Of a DNA stretch of 64,000 nt, positions 61,026-64,000 are shown in pieces. The DNA is from Moringa oleifera. Taxonomy: Eukaryota; Streptophyta; Magnoliopsida; Brassicales; Moringaceae. The DNA lies in assembly GCA_021397835.1 (NCBI GenBank), contig JAJFZO010000889.1, positions 4,836,001 to 4,900,000 on the forward strand, read 5' to 3'. The first letter of the stretch is position 1. Every line of letters begins with the position of its first letter. A program made the translations under genes and the position numbers. The notes below the pieces were generated by a model, which had not been told where the DNA came from, did not search any database, and was given only the letters and a program-made list of their open reading frames with translations.

Positions 61026-63751
61026 CAAGGTCGAACTCAACATCCAAGATTGTTCTCGTTTGCCTCTCAGTTGCATTCTCTTCTCTTGGTTCACCAGAAT
61101 CACTACTGCCCCTTAACATTTGGTCCACTGGTGCAAGCAGAGGAGAAAAATGTATAGTTTGATAACAGAGGTAGCAGATGTATCAAGCAATAAGCACTAT
61201 AAAACTAACCTGATCCCGTTATCTTTAGAACCATTGTCTTAGCCAATTGGATTTCTTCTTGGTGGGCGCTGATAAGTTTCACCTGCAAAGTTTGAGAGTC
61301 CAAACATTTCTAAGTCTACACTTGGTAAACAGTCACACATACATGCAGCCCAAATATTCTACTTTCATATTGACACAACCAACTTTAAAGGGTCTAATTA
61401 AAAAAGGAAAATAAATATAGCTGAGGAGAATTAAGTGTTCATGAGTTTTATCTCTTCACATTTTTCTGGCATGTTAAACACCATTATAGTTCGGCAAAAT
61501 AATCATGGGTGCTCAAACACGAGATTTTTCTTGTACCATCTCTCCATATGCAATGCCCATGAGTTGATCAACTCTTGCTTGATGCTTCAACAAGAATGGA
61601 CGCAGGTGATTGTTGTACAATTGTTTTGCCCCCTGGAGTAGCAATGCCATTCCTTAATGAGTACATTTCATTGCCTAATTGTTACGAATTAAGCTATCTT
61701 ATCTATTAATATGCTGCATGAAATGGAAAGAAATTCAGTAAACTACAGTTTATTTAAATGTCTCATCATGACAAAAGTAAAGTAGAAATAAAGACTCACA
61801 GAATATGAAGGATCGCAGCTTTTACACTTAAATATCACAGTAAGATAGATTTGAAGCTAAAATATCATGAAAAAAGAAAATGGATGGGACAATGCTGTGC
61901 GTGACAGCTGGGGAAGATAAATATTCACTCCCATAGAGGCGCCTATAACAATCCAATCGGAAGTGATGCCCACTATAGCATTTCGGAAAACTGATTATCA
62001 ATATTTTACTCAAACATAGTAAGACTTCAAATTAAACGGAGAAATCATATATCTGTTAATAGTGAAAAAAGAAAAGGAATTTGGAAAGATGAAATGAAAC
62101 AATGACAAAATGCAGAAGAAATAGATTAGTTATGTTGTTATGAATTTCTCCTCATCAGCTTTTAATAAAACAATTGAAGCATAAACAAATTTTGAACTTA
62201 CATCAGCAATTGGGAGTTGAAGCCAAACAAGAAATGCAAATTTCAGGTGATAATAAAGCGGAAACCTACAGCAGCAAAGTAAAGATCATGGTCGATAGCA
62301 CATGTAGATCACTATATAATACCTACATGCATGATGAACCTCACTTTCAATGTGTATCTCAGATTCACATTTTTACAGGTTTTATATCTTTCTAAAATCG
62401 TAATAGTCTTTTGATAAGCAGAAAACAAAAGGATTCAATTTATTTTAAACAGGGTCGGTCTTCACATTTTGGAGGTCCAGGGTGAAAAACACAAATAAAG
62501 CCCCTTTGTCCAAAATTATAATAGCATATAAAGAACAATCGAGTACTAATGAAAATAACAGTATCAAATAACCATTTAAAATTACTATTTTCTAACATTT
62601 TGAAAAGCAAATTCAACAATAGTATTTTCATAATCAATTTGTTCCAATATATCTTTTCTAATACATAAAATTGCTAATCCATTTAACATTTTCTCTGATA
62701 TAGTTGACTTAAATAAGATGTTAAAAAAACTTCTTTAAATGTAGTCAACGATATTCTATATAAGCAATTGAGACATTAGGATTGAACTCTTAAATTTCAA
62801 GTGCTATCTTTTCTTCCACTGCTAAAGCATTAGTAACACCTTTAGTTCAGAATATAAATCATTTGAATCAATATCTAAAGAGCTACCATATTTTTGAGCA
62901 TTATCAGTATTCATACAGCATTATTTATTAATATCTAGACATTTAATTTATTCGAACCAAGCAAGAAATCAAAAATAATATCATACACTTGCAATTGTTC
63001 AAATCTACTTTTTAGGGGCAATAATAGAAACATCCATTACAACAATAAAATAATTAACCCTAAAAGAATCTTTAACAAAGCTCGTTTGCGCTTTGTCTAA
63101 ATGATGTTTCAATTAGTTTCAATCGTAAGAAAAAGAATTGCAAAGAATTAAAAGAAATAAATAAAAAAATTGTTTGTGATTAGGAAAAATAATCTTTAAC
63201 AAACAGTAAAAAGTTTTCATCTCCTTTCATGTTAATCTCAAATTTAATTATTTTAATTATATTTCATTTAAGTTCAAACTATTTTAAGTATTCAAGCTCA
63301 CAGTTTTTTAAAATTAATCTAAAAACTTATAAAATTATATACACACACACACACACATATATACATACACACACACGTGAAGCCCTAAGGGGCTCCTAGC
63401 CCCTGGTGCACAGGCCCAAAGGCTGGCCCTGATTTCAAAGGGGATCTGCCAATATGGTCCTCAATCATCATTATGCTGCCACAAATAATGACTCTTTGAT
63501 CAACCTAAGAAATTAAAATTACTTCAAGAGAGCAAAGAAAAATAATTAACGAAGTCGGATAAACTGAATGACAATATGAGCTGGGCAAAGATGATAGATC
63601 TTACAAAAATAATAAAAGCAACAAGAAGCACCACTAGATGGAAAAAGAACATCTAACATAAATTACGTCGAGTAAAAGAAGCTGGGCTTGAAAATTTACC
63701 AAGAAAGAATCTTGTCTCCGAACACTTCTAGAAGGCTGAAAGATCCATAAG
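61018..63751 (-). CDS. HVA22K: HVA22-like protein k, 3' part
   Basis: Member of the TB2/DP1/HVA22 family of ER membrane-shaping proteins related to yeast Yop1 and animal REEP5. Five exons join in phase: 63751-63700, 62265-62202, 61632-61537, 61282-61210 and 61127-61018. The readable part starts YGSFSLLEVFGDKILSW, continues FPLYYHLKFAFLVWLQLP (re-entrant membrane hairpin), then GAKQLYNNHLRPFLLKHQAR and VDQLMGIAYGEM, VKLISAHQEEIQLAKTMVLK, and ends in an acidic tail, TILDVEFDLDD. The motif after the hairpin and the long C-terminal helix match remembered Arabidopsis HVA22K (AT4G36720), which lies next to GBF1 there too. The N-terminal exons are beyond the right edge or not recognised in 63752-64000. 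The intron at 63699-62266 carries a hAT element. The gene is tail-to-tail with GBF1. Confidence 0.92.
62450..63431. mobile_element. Non-autonomous hAT-type DNA transposon
   Basis: A 982-bp element bounded by imperfect terminal inverted repeats: the left end starts CAGGGTCGGTC (62450) and the right end finishes GGCTGGCCCTG (63431), whose complement is CAGGGCCAGCC. Flanks ATTTTAAA (62442-62449) and ATTTCAAA (63432-63439) are an 8-bp target-site duplication with one mismatch, the length typical of hAT elements. The inside is AT-rich, has an AC/AT microsatellite at 63341-63376 and no intact transposase. The end sequence with GGCC/GGTC after CAGGG is like those of plant hAT elements coding for zinc-finger, hAT-dimerisation proteins; that link is from memory. 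It sits in an HVA22k intron, leaving both neighbouring exons intact. Confidence 0.82.
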
Positions 63752-64000
63752 CTGCAAGGAAGATCATGAATTTTCAAAATTCACAGAAACTTTATAATAG
63801 TGCCCTCCAAGTGAGGCATACCACATCCTCAGCTCATAGAAATAAATCACGTATGCTCACCCCAGATTAGCTATGGCATACATAAGGGAATAACTAGGTT
63901 TTCAGTGTTTATTTAACTCTTAACATAACTAGCAGTCTTACCGACAGGAGTGCCTTGTTTTAGAATGTAGTTACTTCAGAGTACACAGCATCATTCAAGA

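Noticed and set aside
63900..64000. Possible additional N-terminal HVA22k exon near GGCACTCCTGTCG|GTAAG (minus strand)
   Set aside because: Too short, and the translation does not clearly match the expected LPVYSTFKAIE region.

Overview
The window is nuclear DNA of a eudicot plant outside the Brassicaceae. Genes are split by GT-AG introns in AT-rich DNA, microsatellites (GA, TC, AT) are common, and every recognisable protein is plant-type. No organellar, viral or bacterial block was seen. I do not name a species. Exons were joined by hand from splice signals and reading phase, guided by remembered plant family proteins; nothing was searched or aligned by computer.

Layout, left to right: the 5' part of an OST48 oligosaccharyltransferase subunit gene (minus, runs off the left edge); RCE1/UBC12 NEDD8-conjugating enzyme (plus); an MFS transporter (minus); a BES1/BZR1-homolog transcription factor (plus); three tandem family-1 glycosyltransferases (plus), two intact and one decayed; Xaa-Pro aminopeptidase APP1 (minus); an FQR1-like NAD(P)H:quinone reductase (minus); about 7.3 kb without a gene; an HD-Zip I homeobox gene of the ATHB40/53/21 type (plus); an ATN1/RAF-like protein kinase (plus); a GBF1-type bZIP factor (plus); and the 3' part of an HVA22-like k gene (minus, runs off the right edge) carrying a hAT-type DNA transposon in an intron.

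The most informative large-scale signal is gene order. From RCE1 to HVA22k the order follows, as I remember it, Arabidopsis AT4G36800 down to AT4G36720 (RCE1, MFS, BEH2, UGT, APP1, quinone reductase, HB40, GBF1, HVA22K). The OST48 and ATN1-like kinase genes belong instead to the duplicated Arabidopsis segment AT5G66680-AT5G66710 (DGL1, UGT72E2, HB53, kinase). The window therefore looks like an unfractionated version of a block that Arabidopsis split over two duplicated regions.

The genes do not form one pathway. They cover ER N-glycosylation, neddylation, membrane transport, brassinosteroid signalling, phenolic glycosylation, peptide turnover, quinone reduction, bud-dormancy/ABA-type transcription, kinase signalling and light/G-box transcription. 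I found no convincing undescribed multi-gene system. The points most worth a second look are the block fusion, a transporter whose start codon sits alone on a tiny coding exon, upstream ORFs at UGT1 and GBF1, a G-box cluster upstream of the BES1-type gene, the decaying third UGT, the hAT insertion, and tandem repeats next to the HVA22k stop codon.
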